Assembly: GCA_028726465.1 (NCBI GenBank)
Contig: JAQYQB010000026.1
Span: 124,001-188,000, forward strand
Direction of reading: 5' to 3'
Source of the DNA: Mycobacteriaceae bacterium
GTDB lineage: Bacteria; Actinomycetota; Actinomycetes; Mycobacteriales; Mycobacteriaceae
DNA length: 64,000 bases
Below are positions 20,356-29,271 of the stretch, one piece after another (position 1 is the first letter of the stretch; each line of letters opens with the position of its first letter). A program made the position numbers and the translations under genes. The notes beneath the pieces are model-generated. The model searched no databases, had not been told where the DNA came from, and saw only the letters and a program-made list of their open reading frames with translations.

Positions 20356-20793
20356 GGTGTGTTCGACCCTTTCGACGTGTTCCCCGCAGCCCTACGCGAA
20401 AGAACGGGCCGATGGAGAACTATTTATCACTTCACGCTCCATCCTCCGGAAAACCCCCGCAGGATGCTATGAGCAAATTCACATTTGATGATTAATTATT
20501 ATCACATCACCAAAATGAGAACTTTTCCGCAGGGATCCGTTATAGTAATTAGCCACACTCGGTTCTGACATAGTTTTTACCTAGTAGCCAACAGGAACCA
20601 CCGGAAAACCCGCCCAGGCTGCACCGACCCCAAACGCCCCCTGAAAATCCCCTAGGGAAACGGTGTTTCACCCTAAGGCCGCACCTCCCCCGCCGGATGC
20701 CCCCGACTATTGGGCATGTCACGGAAAAACCGGGCACTATGACCAAAATCAAAGCCCTTTTGCCCAGGTCAGAGAACTTATAACATCGGAGGC
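20356..20793. promoter_or_regulatory. Divergent intergenic region between the permease gene and ilvA
   Basis: This 438-bp region holds no gene that I can support. A minus-strand hairpin CATCCTCCGG/CCGCAGGATG (20440-20466) lies about 90 nt upstream of the permease start. The core CCGGAAAACCC of its loop recurs near 20600. An AT-rich block (20470-20560) contains TATAGT (plus strand, about 20541). Close to ilvA, TATAAC (20781 region) and a GGAGG ribosome binding site precede ATG 20794. Confidence 0.4.
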
Positions 20794-22071
20794 ATGAGCA
20801 CTACAGTCCAGACCCCGCTCGTCACCGCCGCCGAAATCGAGGCCGCCCACGAGCGCATCCAAGATGAAATCAACCGCACCCCACTGCGCTACAGCGAACG
20901 ACTGTCCCAACTGACCAACTGCAACGTCTACCTCAAGTGCGAGGAACTGCAGGACGTGCGCTCCTACAAGATCCGCGGCGCGCTCAACAGCATCAAGAAC
21001 CTGAGCGACGAGGAGCTGGCCGCCGGCATCGTCACCGCCTCGGCCGGCAACCACGCCCAGGGCGTGGCCTACGCCTGCAAGACCATGGGCGTCCAGGGCA
21101 AGATCTTCGTGCCGGTGTCCACCCCGGCCCAGAAGCGCGACCGCATCCTGGCCCACGGCGGCCGCTTCGTGGACCTGGTCGTGACCGGCGAGTCCTTCGA
21201 CGAGGCCTCCGCCGCCGCCCATGAGGACGCCGCCGAGCGCGGGGCCACCTTCATCGAGCCCTTCGATGCCCACGACACCGTCGTCGGCCAGGGCACCATG
21301 GCCAAGGAAATCCTCGAGCAGCTGGCCGAGGAGGGCAAGGAGCTGCACGCGCTGATCGCCCCCGTCGGCGGCGGCGGCCTGCTCTCCGGCCTGACCAGCT
21401 ACGTCGCGGAGAAGGCCCCGGAGGCCCAGATTTACGGCGTGGAGCCGGCCGGCGCGGCATCGCTAGCCGCAGCCTTCCGTAATAATGGCCCGATGACGCT
21501 GCCGACCGTGGACCCGTTCGTGGATGGCGCGGCCGTCAAGCGCATCGGCGCGCTGCCCTACGAGATCCTCTCGGCCAACAAGGACCGGCTGGAGCACTTC
21601 GCAGTCAGCGAGGACGACGTCTGCATCGAGATGCTCAACCTCTACCAGAACGAGGGCATCGTCTCCGAGCCGGCCGGCGCGCTGTCCGTGACCGGCCTGA
21701 CCAAGCTGGACCTGGCGCCGGGCTCGACCGTCGTCTGCGTCATCTCCGGCGGCAACAACGACGTCATCCGCTACACAGAGATCATGGAGCGCTCCCTGGT
21801 CCACCGCGGCCTGAAGCACTACTTCCTCATCAGCTTCCCGCAGGTCCCCGGCCAGCTGCGCATCTTCCTCGACGAAATCCTCAACCCCGGCGACGACATC
21901 ACCCGGTTCAAGTACCAGAAGCGCAACAACTGCGTGCTGGGCACCGCGCTGGTGGGCCTGGTGCTGGAAAAGCCCGAGGAAATCGACCAGCTCATCGAAC
22001 GTTTGGACAACTCCAAGTTCGAGTACGAGTACCTCAAGCCAGGTACGCCTGAATATAAGATAGTCGGATAA
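20794..22071 (+). CDS. ilvA: Threonine ammonia-lyase (threonine dehydratase), biosynthetic
   Basis: This PLP enzyme deaminates threonine to 2-oxobutanoate, the first step of isoleucine synthesis. In its 425 residues, PLP-binding Lys59 lies in RSYKIRGALNS, the phosphate-binding loop is VGGGGLLSG, and a C-terminal regulatory domain begins near HRGLKHYFLISFPQVPGQLR. The domain is shorter than in E. coli IlvA, as in other corynebacteria, and allosteric isoleucine inhibition is expected. ATG 20794 is preceded by GGAGG. Confidence 0.92.
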   Translation: MSTTVQTPLVTAAEIEAAHERIQDEINRTPLRYSERLSQLTNCNVYLKCEELQDVRSYKIRGALNSIKNLSDEELAAGIVTASAGNHAQGVAYACKTMGVQGKIFVPVSTPAQKRDRILAHGGRFVDLVVTGESFDEASAAAHEDAAERGATFIEPFDAHDTVVGQGTMAKEILEQLAEEGKELHALIAPVGGGGLLSGLTSYVAEKAPEAQIYGVEPAGAASLAAAFRNNGPMTLPTVDPFVDGAAVKRIGALPYEILSANKDRLEHFAVSEDDVCIEMLNLYQNEGIVSEPAGALSVTGLTKLDLAPGSTVVCVISGGNNDVIRYTEIMERSLVHRGLKHYFLISFPQVPGQLRIFLDEILNPGDDITRFKYQKRNNCVLGTALVGLVLEKPEEIDQLIERLDNSKFEYEYLKPGTPEYKIVG

Positions 22072-22205
22072 GCCCTTCTGAGGCTGATTTGGGGAGCAGG
22101 CTTGTTACCCTATCTAGTACGTTGCTCGCATCCGAACGTATGATGAGCTCAGATTAGACAAGTAACAGCCACTCCCCCAAGAATCAGTGAGGACACCGAC
22201 ATATT

Positions 22206-23570
22206 ATGACTTCCCCTCTGCGCGTTGCAGTCGTTGGTTCCGGCCCGGCCGGCATTTACGCATCCGATCTTCTGGTTAAGTCCGAGGTCGACGTCCAAGT
22301 CGATCTGTTTGAGAAGATGCCCGCCCCCTTCGGCCTGATCCGCTACGGCGTGGCCCCGGACCACCCGCGCATCAAGGGGATTGTTCAGTCTCTGCACAAC
22401 GTCATGGAAAAGGAAGACATCCGCTTCCTGGGCAATATTGAGGTCGGCCGTGACGTCACCGTCGAGGAGCTGCAGGACTACTACGACGCCGTCATCTTCG
22501 CCACCGGCGCCACCGCAGACCGCCTGGTCAACATCCCGGGCGAGGACCTCGAGGGCGTCCACGGCGCCGGCGAGTTCGTGGGCTTCTACGACGGCAACCC
22601 GAACTTCAAGCGCGACTGGGACCTGTCCGCCGAGTCCGTGGCCGTCATCGGCGTGGGCAACGTCTCCCTAGACGTCTCCCGCATCCTGGCCAAGACCGCC
22701 GATGAGCTGCTGGTTACGGAGATCCCGGACAACGTTTACCAGACCCTGAAGACCAACCGCGCCAAGGAGATTCACGTCTTCGGCCGCCGCGGCCCGGCCC
22801 AGGCGAAGTACACCCCGAAGGAGCTCAAGGAGCTGGACGAGTCCCCGACCATCGAGGTCATCGTCGATCCGGAAGACATCGACTACGACGCTGCCTCCGA
22901 GGAAGCTCGCCGCGCCACCAAGTCCACCGACCTGGTCTGCCAGACCCTGGAGGGCTACGCCATGCGCGAGACCAAGGGCGCCCCGCACAAGCTCTACATC
23001 CACTTCTTCGAGGCCCCGGTGGAGATCCTCGGCGAGGACGGCAAGGTCACCGGCCTGAAGACCGAGCGCACTGAGCTCGACGGCACCGGGCGGGTCAACG
23101 GCACCGGGAAGTTCACCGAGTGGCCGGTCCAGGCGGTCTACTCCGCCGTGGGCTACCACCCGCAGGACGTCAAGGGCGTGCCCTACGACGAGGAGAAGGC
23201 CGTCATCCCGAACGACGGCGGCCACGTGCTGCGCGATAACGGCGGGGAGAAGATCCCGGGCCTGTACACCACGGGCTGGATCAAGCGCGGCCCGGTCGGG
23301 CTTATCGGCAACACCAAGTCCGACGCGAAGGACACCACCTCCATGCTGCTGGCCGATCACCTGGCCGGCGAGCTCACCGAGGCCACTAAGCGCGACCCGC
23401 AGGACATCCTGGACCTGCTGGCCAGCCGCGAGATCGCCGTGACCACCTGGGAAGGCTGGCACCGCCTGGACGCGGCCGAGCGCGCCGCCGGCGAACCGCA
23501 GGAGCGCGAGCGCGTCAAGATCGTCGAATGGGACGACATGGTCCGCTACGCCGGCCCGCAGGAGGACTAA
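22206..23570 (+). CDS. fprA: Ferredoxin/adrenodoxin-type NADP+ reductase
   Basis: The 454-residue flavoprotein passes electrons between NADPH and ferredoxin. The FAD-binding motif VVGSGPAGIYASDLL is at the N-terminus, the family motif PFGLIRYGVAPDHPRIKG follows near residue 37, and the NADP-binding GVGNVSLDVSRILAK lies near 155. The C-terminal GWIKRGPVGLIGNTKSDA is also characteristic. It resembles mycobacterial FprA. Upstream, TATGAT (22139-22144) may be the -10 of a leadered transcript. The neighbouring ElaA-like gene has its own leaderless promoter. Confidence 0.93.
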   Translation: MTSPLRVAVVGSGPAGIYASDLLVKSEVDVQVDLFEKMPAPFGLIRYGVAPDHPRIKGIVQSLHNVMEKEDIRFLGNIEVGRDVTVEELQDYYDAVIFATGATADRLVNIPGEDLEGVHGAGEFVGFYDGNPNFKRDWDLSAESVAVIGVGNVSLDVSRILAKTADELLVTEIPDNVYQTLKTNRAKEIHVFGRRGPAQAKYTPKELKELDESPTIEVIVDPEDIDYDAASEEARRATKSTDLVCQTLEGYAMRETKGAPHKLYIHFFEAPVEILGEDGKVTGLKTERTELDGTGRVNGTGKFTEWPVQAVYSAVGYHPQDVKGVPYDEEKAVIPNDGGHVLRDNGGEKIPGLYTTGWIKRGPVGLIGNTKSDAKDTTSMLLADHLAGELTEATKRDPQDILDLLASREIAVTTWEGWHRLDAAERAAGEPQERERVKIVEWDDMVRYAGPQED

Positions 23571-23580
23571 GCCCGGCCGC

Positions 23581-23586
23581 TAAGCT
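23581..23586 (+). promoter_or_regulatory. -10 box TAAGCT of the ElaA-like gene
   Basis: TAAGCT is followed by 7 nt and then GTG 23594, which fixes the start and suggests a leaderless mRNA. Confidence 0.45.
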
Positions 23587-23593
23587 GGTGGGC

Positions 23594-24172
23594 GTGACTA
23601 AAGAATCTTTTAACCCCACCATCACCGCCGCGCCGCTCGCGGCGCTGGCCCCGCTAGACGTCCACGCGCTCTACAAGCTGCGCGTGGACGTCTTCGTGCG
23701 TGAGCAGGCCACCCCTTACGCCGAAATCGATGACACGGACGCCCAGCCGTCCACCATCCACCTTTTGGCCTGGGACAGTCCTGCAGCCGAACAAGAACGA
23801 GCGCAAGCACAAGAACAGACCCAGGATCCCACCTCCCGGCTCCTGGGCACGGCCCGCCTGTTCCCGGCGACCATCCCGGACCCGGACGCCGCAAAGCAAG
23901 GCGAGCCCGCCGACGCCCCGACCATCGAGGTCGTCCAGTTCGGCCGCTTCGCCCTGGATCCCGCCGCCCGGGGCACGGGGCTGGGCCGGCAGCTTATCGA
24001 TGCCGCCTTGCAGTTCGCCGCCACCGCCCGTCCGGGCACGCCGGTCTACCTGGAGGCGCAATCGCCGCTGACCGGCTACTACGGCCGCTTCGGCTTTAGC
24101 GTGTGCGGCGAGCCCTTCGACGAGGACGGCACCCCGCACACGCCGATGATTAAGCGCGCCACGGCGAAGTAG
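23594..24172 (+). CDS. GNAT acetyltransferase, ElaA-like
   Basis: The 192-residue protein starts with LDVHALYKLRVDVFVREQ, the ElaA hallmark, and has the acetyl-CoA loop RGTGLGRQLIDAAL followed by AQSPLTGYYGRFGF. The substrate is unknown. A lineage-specific insert of Ala/Gln/Glu residues (about 60-75) lies between the strands. GTG 23594 is chosen over upstream codons because of the -10 box 7 nt before it and the lack of overlap with fprA. Confidence 0.85.
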   Translation: MTKESFNPTITAAPLAALAPLDVHALYKLRVDVFVREQATPYAEIDDTDAQPSTIHLLAWDSPAAEQERAQAQEQTQDPTSRLLGTARLFPATIPDPDAAKQGEPADAPTIEVVQFGRFALDPAARGTGLGRQLIDAALQFAATARPGTPVYLEAQSPLTGYYGRFGFSVCGEPFDEDGTPHTPMIKRATAK

Positions 24173-24187
24173 CTAGGAGGCAGGCTC

Positions 24188-25564
24188 CTACTTCCGGCCC
24201 CACAGGGTGGTGTTTTCGACCGCGGCTTCCTCCTCGTCATCGTCGATGCCGCCGGTCAGCTCGGGGTTGACTCGCACGAGCGGCTCGTCGAGCAGCACCA
24301 CCTTGTGCAGCTGCGGGATATCCGGGGTCTGGGAGTCCTCGACGACCTCGGCCGCGGTCGGGGTGCCGCGCACCTCGATGCGCGCGGCCGCCACGTTGGC
24401 CCTATCGCGGGCCTCCTCGATGTCCTCGCCCGTGGAGACCACCAGGCCCATGCGCCGGCCCTTGTAGGCGCCCGGCTTGCCAAACAGCGTCACGTCGGTC
24501 TCCGCGACCGCCATCGCCTGGCCCACGCCCTGGTAGGCCACGTCCTCGATGTCGTCGTCCGCGTGCAGCATATAGGACGCACCGGGGGTTACCAGGGTGA
24601 CGTCGATCGGGTAGCCCAGAATGGCCCGGGCTTGCAGCTCGAACTCGGAGAAGCGCTGGGTGTAGCCGGTCAGCATGGCGGTATCCGACGGCCGCGGGGA
24701 GACGGAGGAGAAATACACGTCGTCGCCGGCGACGAAGAGCTCCACCCCGTAGACGCCGCGCCCGCCCAGCTCGTTGGAGATTCGCGCGGCCACCGAGCGG
24801 GCGTTTTCCAGCGCGCGCTGGCTCATGGGCATCGGCTGCCACGACTCCACCAAGTCGCCGTGCTCGTGGCGGTGCCCGATGGGCTCGCTAAACCACGTGG
24901 CCATCTCCTTGGTGGACGGGTCGATGGAGCGCACCGCCAGCAGCGTGACCTCGTAGTCGAAGTCCACGAAGCGCTCGGCCACCACGCAGTCCGAGTCTGA
25001 GGACACACGGCGGACCTTCTGCCAGGCGCTGGCGATTTCCTCCGGCTCGCGGACCAGCATGTGCCCCTTGCCGGAGGTCGACACGTCCGGCTTGATGATG
25101 CAGGGAAAGCCCAGCTCCTCGACCGCGGCGACGAGCTGCTCCTCCGAATTCGCAAAGCGGTAGGCCGTCGTGGGCAGGCCCAGCGACTCCGCCGCGCTGC
25201 GGATCGATTCCCGGTCCCGGGTGAGCTCACAAGCGCGTGCGGTGGGCACTACCACGGCATCCGTTTCCGCCTCCAGGCGCGACAGGGCATCCACGGCCAC
25301 CATCTCCACCTCAGGCACGACGAAGTCCGGCTGGACCTGGGAGGCAATCTCCCAGACCGCCTGCGGGTCGGAAATCTGCGCCACGTGCGCCACGTGGGCG
25401 ATGTGCAGCGCCGGCGCCCCCGGGTAGGAGTCCACCGCGTGCACCTCCAGCCCCAGGCGCTGGAACGCAGCCGTCAGCTCCTTGCCGAGCTCACCACCGC
25501 CGAGCAGCAGCACCTTGGTGGCGTTGGATGTCAGCGGCGTTCCGATATGTTGTGCAAAGTCCAT
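24188..25564 (-). CDS. purT: Formate-dependent phosphoribosylglycinamide formyltransferase (PurT)
   Basis: This ATP-grasp enzyme makes formyl-GAR from GAR, formate and ATP in purine synthesis. The 458-residue sequence shows LLLGGGELGKELTAAFQRLG at the N-terminus, PDFVVPEVEMVAVDAL, the ATP-binding CIIKPDVSTSGKGHMLV, and RPSDTAMLTGYTQ. A C-terminal acidic tail of about 50 residues beyond the E. coli length is unusual. The ATG 25564 has a GGAGGAA ribosome binding site. It is downstream of purA on the same strand but separated by a hairpin. Confidence 0.93.
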   Translation of the reverse strand: MDFAQHIGTPLTSNATKVLLLGGGELGKELTAAFQRLGLEVHAVDSYPGAPALHIAHVAHVAQISDPQAVWEIASQVQPDFVVPEVEMVAVDALSRLEAETDAVVVPTARACELTRDRESIRSAAESLGLPTTAYRFANSEEQLVAAVEELGFPCIIKPDVSTSGKGHMLVREPEEIASAWQKVRRVSSDSDCVVAERFVDFDYEVTLLAVRSIDPSTKEMATWFSEPIGHRHEHGDLVESWQPMPMSQRALENARSVAARISNELGGRGVYGVELFVAGDDVYFSSVSPRPSDTAMLTGYTQRFSEFELQARAILGYPIDVTLVTPGASYMLHADDDIEDVAYQGVGQAMAVAETDVTLFGKPGAYKGRRMGLVVSTGEDIEEARDRANVAAARIEVRGTPTAAEVVEDSQTPDIPQLHKVVLLDEPLVRVNPELTGGIDDDEEEAAVENTTLWGRK

Positions 25565-25690
25565 AGATTGTTCCTCCAGAAGCTGTGAGACACCACAGCA
25601 AACTCTGCGACCATTATCGCATAGCGCCAGCTATCTGCCGCATTGGAACAGGCCATAACATTGCGCAGGTACCGGTCCCGCAACGCACAA

Positions 25691-25728
25691 ACTCCCGCCC
25701 AGCTGCCATCACAGCATTCGACGGGAGT
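25691..25728 (-). terminator. Possible terminator hairpin after purA
   Basis: Minus-strand ACTCCCG and CGGGAGT form a 7-bp stem around a 24-nt loop, followed by TTTG. The long loop and short T-tract make this only a moderate candidate. Confidence 0.4.
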
Positions 25729-25754
25729 GTGTGTTCTATTGGTTTTCTGCCTGC

Positions 25755-27047
25755 TTAGGCGTCCTCGAGGACGTCGTGGCGCACGATGGTCTGGTCGCGG
25801 CCGGGGCCGACGCCAATGTAGGAGATGCGGGTGCCGGACAGCTCCTCGAGGCGCAGGACGTAGTCCTGGGCCTTCTGCGGCAGTTCCTCGAAGGTCTGGC
25901 AGCGGGTGATGTCCTCGTCCCAGGCCGGCATGGTCTCAAAGATGGGCTCGGCGTGGTGGAAGTCGGACTGGGTCATGGGCATCTCGTCGAAGCGCTTGCC
26001 GTCCACGTCGTAGGCCACGCAGATGGGGATCTCCCCGATTCCGGTGAGAACGTCCAGCTTGGTCAGGAAGTAGTCGGTGAAGCCGTTGACGCGGGTGGCG
26101 TACCGGGCGATGACGGAGTCGTACCAACCGCAGCGGCGCTTGCGGCCGGTGTTGACGCCGATCTCCCCGCCGGTGGTCTGCAGGTACTCGCCCCACTTGT
26201 CGAAGAGCTCCGTGGGGAACGGGCCCGCGCCCACGCGGGTGGTGTACGCCTTGATGATGCCCAGGGAGGTGGTGATCTGCGTCGGGCCCACGCCCGAGCC
26301 CACCGAGGCGCCGCCGGCGGACGGGTTGGAGGAGGTCACGAACGGGTAGGTGCCGTGGTCCACGTCCAACATGGTGGCCTGACCGCCCTCCATGAGGACG
26401 TGCTTGCCGTTGGACAGGGCATCGTTGAGCTCGAGCTCGGCCTCGATGACCATCGGGCGCAGGCGCTCCCGGTAGCTCAGGAAGTACTCCACGACCTGCT
26501 CCGGGTCGATGGCCTTGCGGTTGTACATCTTGACCAGCATCTGGTTCTTGATGTCCAGCGCGGAGGTAACCTTCTGGCGCAAGATGGACTCGTCGAAGAT
26601 GTCTTGGACGCGGATGCCGATGCGCGCGACCTTGTCCGCGTAGGCCGGGCCGATGCCGCGGCCGGTGGTGCCGATGGCGCGCTTGCCCAGGAAGCGCTCC
26701 TGCACGCGGTCGAGCGTCTGGTGGTACGGCGCCACCAGGTGCGCATTGGCGGAAATCTTCAGGCGGGAGGCCTTCGCGCCGCGGGCTTCCAGCCCGTCGA
26801 TCTCGTCGAAGAGGGCCTCCAGGTTAATCACGACGCCGTTGCCCAGGATCGGGGTGGCGTTTTCCGACAGGATGCCGGCGGGCAGGAGCTTGAGCTCGTA
26901 CTTCTCGCCGCCGACCACGACGGTGTGGCCGGCGTTGTTGCCGCCGTTCGGCTTGACAACGTAGTCGACCTTGCCGCCGAGGATATCCGTCGCCTTGCCC
27001 TTGCCTTCGTCGCCCCACTGGGCGCCAACAATGACGATTGCTGCCAT
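25755..27047 (-). CDS. purA: Adenylosuccinate synthetase
   Basis: The enzyme joins IMP and aspartate using GTP, the first committed step to AMP. The N-terminal P-loop [11 protein letters not shown], the segment [11 protein letters not shown], and [14 protein letters not shown] are all present in the 430 residues, and the length is standard. The start ATG 27047 follows GGGGAAG about 15 nt upstream. It is divergent from the unknown gene at 27155. Confidence 0.96.
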   Translation of the reverse strand: MAAIVIVGAQWGDEGKGKATDILGGKVDYVVKPNGGNNAGHTVVVGGEKYELKLLPAGILSENATPILGNGVVINLEALFDEIDGLEARGAKASRLKISANAHLVAPYHQTLDRVQERFLGKRAIGTTGRGIGPAYADKVARIGIRVQDIFDESILRQKVTSALDIKNQMLVKMYNRKAIDPEQVVEYFLSYRERLRPMVIEAELELNDALSNGKHVLMEGGQATMLDVDHGTYPFVTSSNPSAGGASVGSGVGPTQITTSLGIIKAYTTRVGAGPFPTELFDKWGEYLQTTGGEIGVNTGRKRRCGWYDSVIARYATRVNGFTDYFLTKLDVLTGIGEIPICVAYDVDGKRFDEMPMTQSDFHHAEPIFETMPAWDEDITRCQTFEELPQKAQDYVLRLEELSGTRISYIGVGPGRDQTIVRHDVLEDA

Positions 27048-27141
27048 GGTTGCTAGTTCACTTCCCCATTTAAATTGGAGTCAAATACGCACTAACTCTA
27101 CCTGGTTAGCCATCCGCGTGGGCTCTCCTACCCCGGCGAAG

Positions 27142-27147
27142 TAGCAT
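27142..27147 (+). promoter_or_regulatory. -10 box TAGCAT of the gene at 27155
   Basis: TAGCAT followed by 7 nt and ATG 27155 has the leaderless spacing. Confidence 0.45.
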
Positions 27148-27154
27148 AGAAAAC

Positions 27155-28027
27155 ATGCGTGTGATGATCTTACGCTGCGGTGCGCCGCAGTTTGCCCTGT
27201 CCTCCGCTCCGGACTCCAACTGGGAAATCCTGGACTGCGAGGCCGTACCCACGCGCAAAGAGCTCAAGGCGCTAGACGCCGCCGCCCGCGAGATCCTGCC
27301 CGAAGACCCCACGCCGTCGCTCGATGAAATCGCCGCCCAACCCGACGTGGCGCACCTAGGCGCGCCAGCGCCCGCGCCCCAGCCGGTACCCGAAGCGCTG
27401 CGCGTGATCGTCATCGGCACGGACGCCGCCCTGTCCGCGGTGATTACCCGGCTCATGCGCGCCGACACAATGTGGGTCGAGGTCGCCTACGTGCCGGTGG
27501 AAGACACTTCCGCCGCCGCCCAGAACTGGGGCCTGCCCCAGAATACGAACGATGCCTTCCGCCTGGCGCTGGAAGGTGTAGTCGCGCCGGTACCCACCAT
27601 CCGCAACGACGCCGGCCAGGCCGTGGCGGGCTCGGCCACCATCAGCCAGTGGAACCCCGGGGCCATGACCGGGGAGATCATCGTCGACGACCACGTGCTC
27701 GTCCGCCAAGACGGCGAGGCCCTACGCGGGCCCCAGGCGGGCGTCTACGGCGCCAAACTGGTGCCCATGGTGGACGCCCCCGGCATCGTCGCCGCGGCGG
27801 CGCCAGTGGCCCGCCAGGGGGTGCTAGGGCGCCTGCGCCGGAAGCCGGCCGCGCCGCAGCCCGGCCCGGTCGATCCGTCCACCGTGGCCACCGGGCGCGC
27901 GGTCCAGGCCGGCGGGCCGGAGCTGCGCGTGACCGTGGACGGGGTCTCCCGGCCCCGCCCGGTCGACCGCGTGACCTTCTACCGGCACCTGCGCGACCTG
28001 CAGGTGGTGCGGGTGGCGCGCCCCTAG
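27155..28027 (+). CDS. Conserved actinobacterial protein of unknown function
   Basis: I recognise the pattern but not a function for this 290-residue protein. After a 90-residue variable N-terminus comes RVIVIGTDAALSAVITRLM, which looks like the GGDGT-type turn of lipid/NAD kinases (GTDAAL in place of GGDGT), followed by an ADTMWVEVAYVP strand. The C-terminus ends with RPVDRVTFYRHLRDLQVVRV. A diacylglycerol-kinase-like fold is my inference. There is no transmembrane segment or signal peptide. It starts 7 nt after TAGCAT and is convergent with the FUSC gene, 3 nt away. Confidence 0.65.
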   Translation: MRVMILRCGAPQFALSSAPDSNWEILDCEAVPTRKELKALDAAAREILPEDPTPSLDEIAAQPDVAHLGAPAPAPQPVPEALRVIVIGTDAALSAVITRLMRADTMWVEVAYVPVEDTSAAAQNWGLPQNTNDAFRLALEGVVAPVPTIRNDAGQAVAGSATISQWNPGAMTGEIIVDDHVLVRQDGEALRGPQAGVYGAKLVPMVDAPGIVAAAAPVARQGVLGRLRRKPAAPQPGPVDPSTVATGRAVQAGGPELRVTVDGVSRPRPVDRVTFYRHLRDLQVVRVARP

Positions 28028-28030
28028 CGT

Positions 28031-29221
28031 TTAAAGGTCGTGCTCGTCCTCGTCGTAGATCTCCGGCGGGTAGGCCGGGGTCTGCGAGGTCGGGATGAGC
28101 ACCGCCACGGCGGACTCGCGGGACATACCGCAGATCATTAGCAGATCCACCACGATGGAGCGCGTCTGCGCCAGGATGGCGTAGGCCGACAGCTGGCTGC
28201 GGCCCTCCACGATGTCCATGCTGGCCCTAGCCCCCGCCCGGCGCAGCCGCTGGACCAGGTGGGGCAGCTCCTGGGCCTCGTTGAGGCCGCGCCGGCTGCC
28301 GTAGATTTCGGCCAGCTCCTCCATCACCGAGCACAGCTCCTCGATGAGCTCAATCTGGACCGGGGAGACCTTGTCCCCGTCCTCGGTGATCACCAGCGCG
28401 CGGCGGGAGAGCACGCGCACCCCGCGCACACCGTTGTCCACGGGCACGAGGATGCGTTCCAGCGAGCGGATATTGCGCCTAGAACCCCACATGATGGGCG
28501 AGACCTCGGAGGCCTCCCGGCCCTGCTTGGCGGCATCGGCCAGCTTCTCGATATTGGTCTGCGTGCCGAAGACGGCCTGGCGGGCCTCCTCGATGATCTC
28601 GACGTCCTGCTTCTCCAACCCGCGGGAGACGTCGTAGAGCACGCTGGCGGCGATGCTGAGCACCTTGGAGACCTCCCGGCGCGCCTGGGCCAGCGGCGAG
28701 TTCGGGATCAGCGCGATGGTGACCACGCCGATGACGGACCCGATGAGGGCATCGATAGCGCGGTTGAGGCCCCCGGCTCCCTCGGTGGGCGGGAAGATAG
28801 TGGCGATCAGGATGGAGCCAAAGACGATCTGGTTGGTCAGCAGCGGCGACTTGGTCATAAACGAGCCGAGCAGCAGCGTCGCGCCCACGATGACGGTGAT
28901 CTGGAACGGGCCCTGGCCGACGAATTGGAAGAGGATATCGCCGACCGCCACGCCGGTGATGCCGCCGATGGCCATCTCCACCGCGCGCTTCATCCGGTCG
29001 CCGCCGGACAGGCCCAAGATGATCACCGTGGAGATCGGCGCGAAGAAGGGCTGCGCGTGGCCCGCGATGTCGTTGGCCACCCAGTAGGACAGCCCCGCGC
29101 CGACGGTGGCCTGCAGGATAAACACGAAGCGCGAGCGCACGCGGTTCAACCGGGCCATCAATGACCGGTCGATACTGCGCAGGCGCTCGCGCGTGGTGAG
29201 TCGTTTACGTTCTTCGGCCAT
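28031..29221 (-). CDS. FUSC/aromatic-acid-exporter-like membrane protein
   Basis: The 396-residue protein has an N-terminal membrane domain of about six helices (FVFILQATVGAGLSYWVAND, FFAPISTVIILGLSGGDR and others) with the FUSC-type pattern AVEMAIGGITGVAVGDILF. The second half is cytoplasmic and helical. Relatives (YccS, AaeB-like) are putative exporters. I start at ATG 29221 because TAGAAT (forward 29229-29234) lies 7 nt upstream; the ATG at 29230 lies inside that box. The substrate is unknown. Confidence 0.78.
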   Translation of the reverse strand: MAEERKRLTTRERLRSIDRSLMARLNRVRSRFVFILQATVGAGLSYWVANDIAGHAQPFFAPISTVIILGLSGGDRMKRAVEMAIGGITGVAVGDILFQFVGQGPFQITVIVGATLLLGSFMTKSPLLTNQIVFGSILIATIFPPTEGAGGLNRAIDALIGSVIGVVTIALIPNSPLAQARREVSKVLSIAASVLYDVSRGLEKQDVEIIEEARQAVFGTQTNIEKLADAAKQGREASEVSPIMWGSRRNIRSLERILVPVDNGVRGVRVLSRRALVITEDGDKVSPVQIELIEELCSVMEELAEIYGSRRGLNEAQELPHLVQRLRRAGARASMDIVEGRSQLSAYAILAQTRSIVVDLLMICGMSRESAVAVLIPTSQTPAYPPEIYDEDEHDL

Positions 29222-29228
29222 GGGCGCC

Positions 29229-29234
29229 ATTCTA
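29229..29234 (-). promoter_or_regulatory. -10 box TAGAAT of the FUSC-like gene
   Basis: Minus-strand TAGAAT is followed by 7 nt and ATG 29221, which favours this start over the one 9 nt upstream. Confidence 0.45.
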
Positions 29235-29271
29235 GGACACTTTTATAGCGCCGCGGACCGAAAAGACTGCT

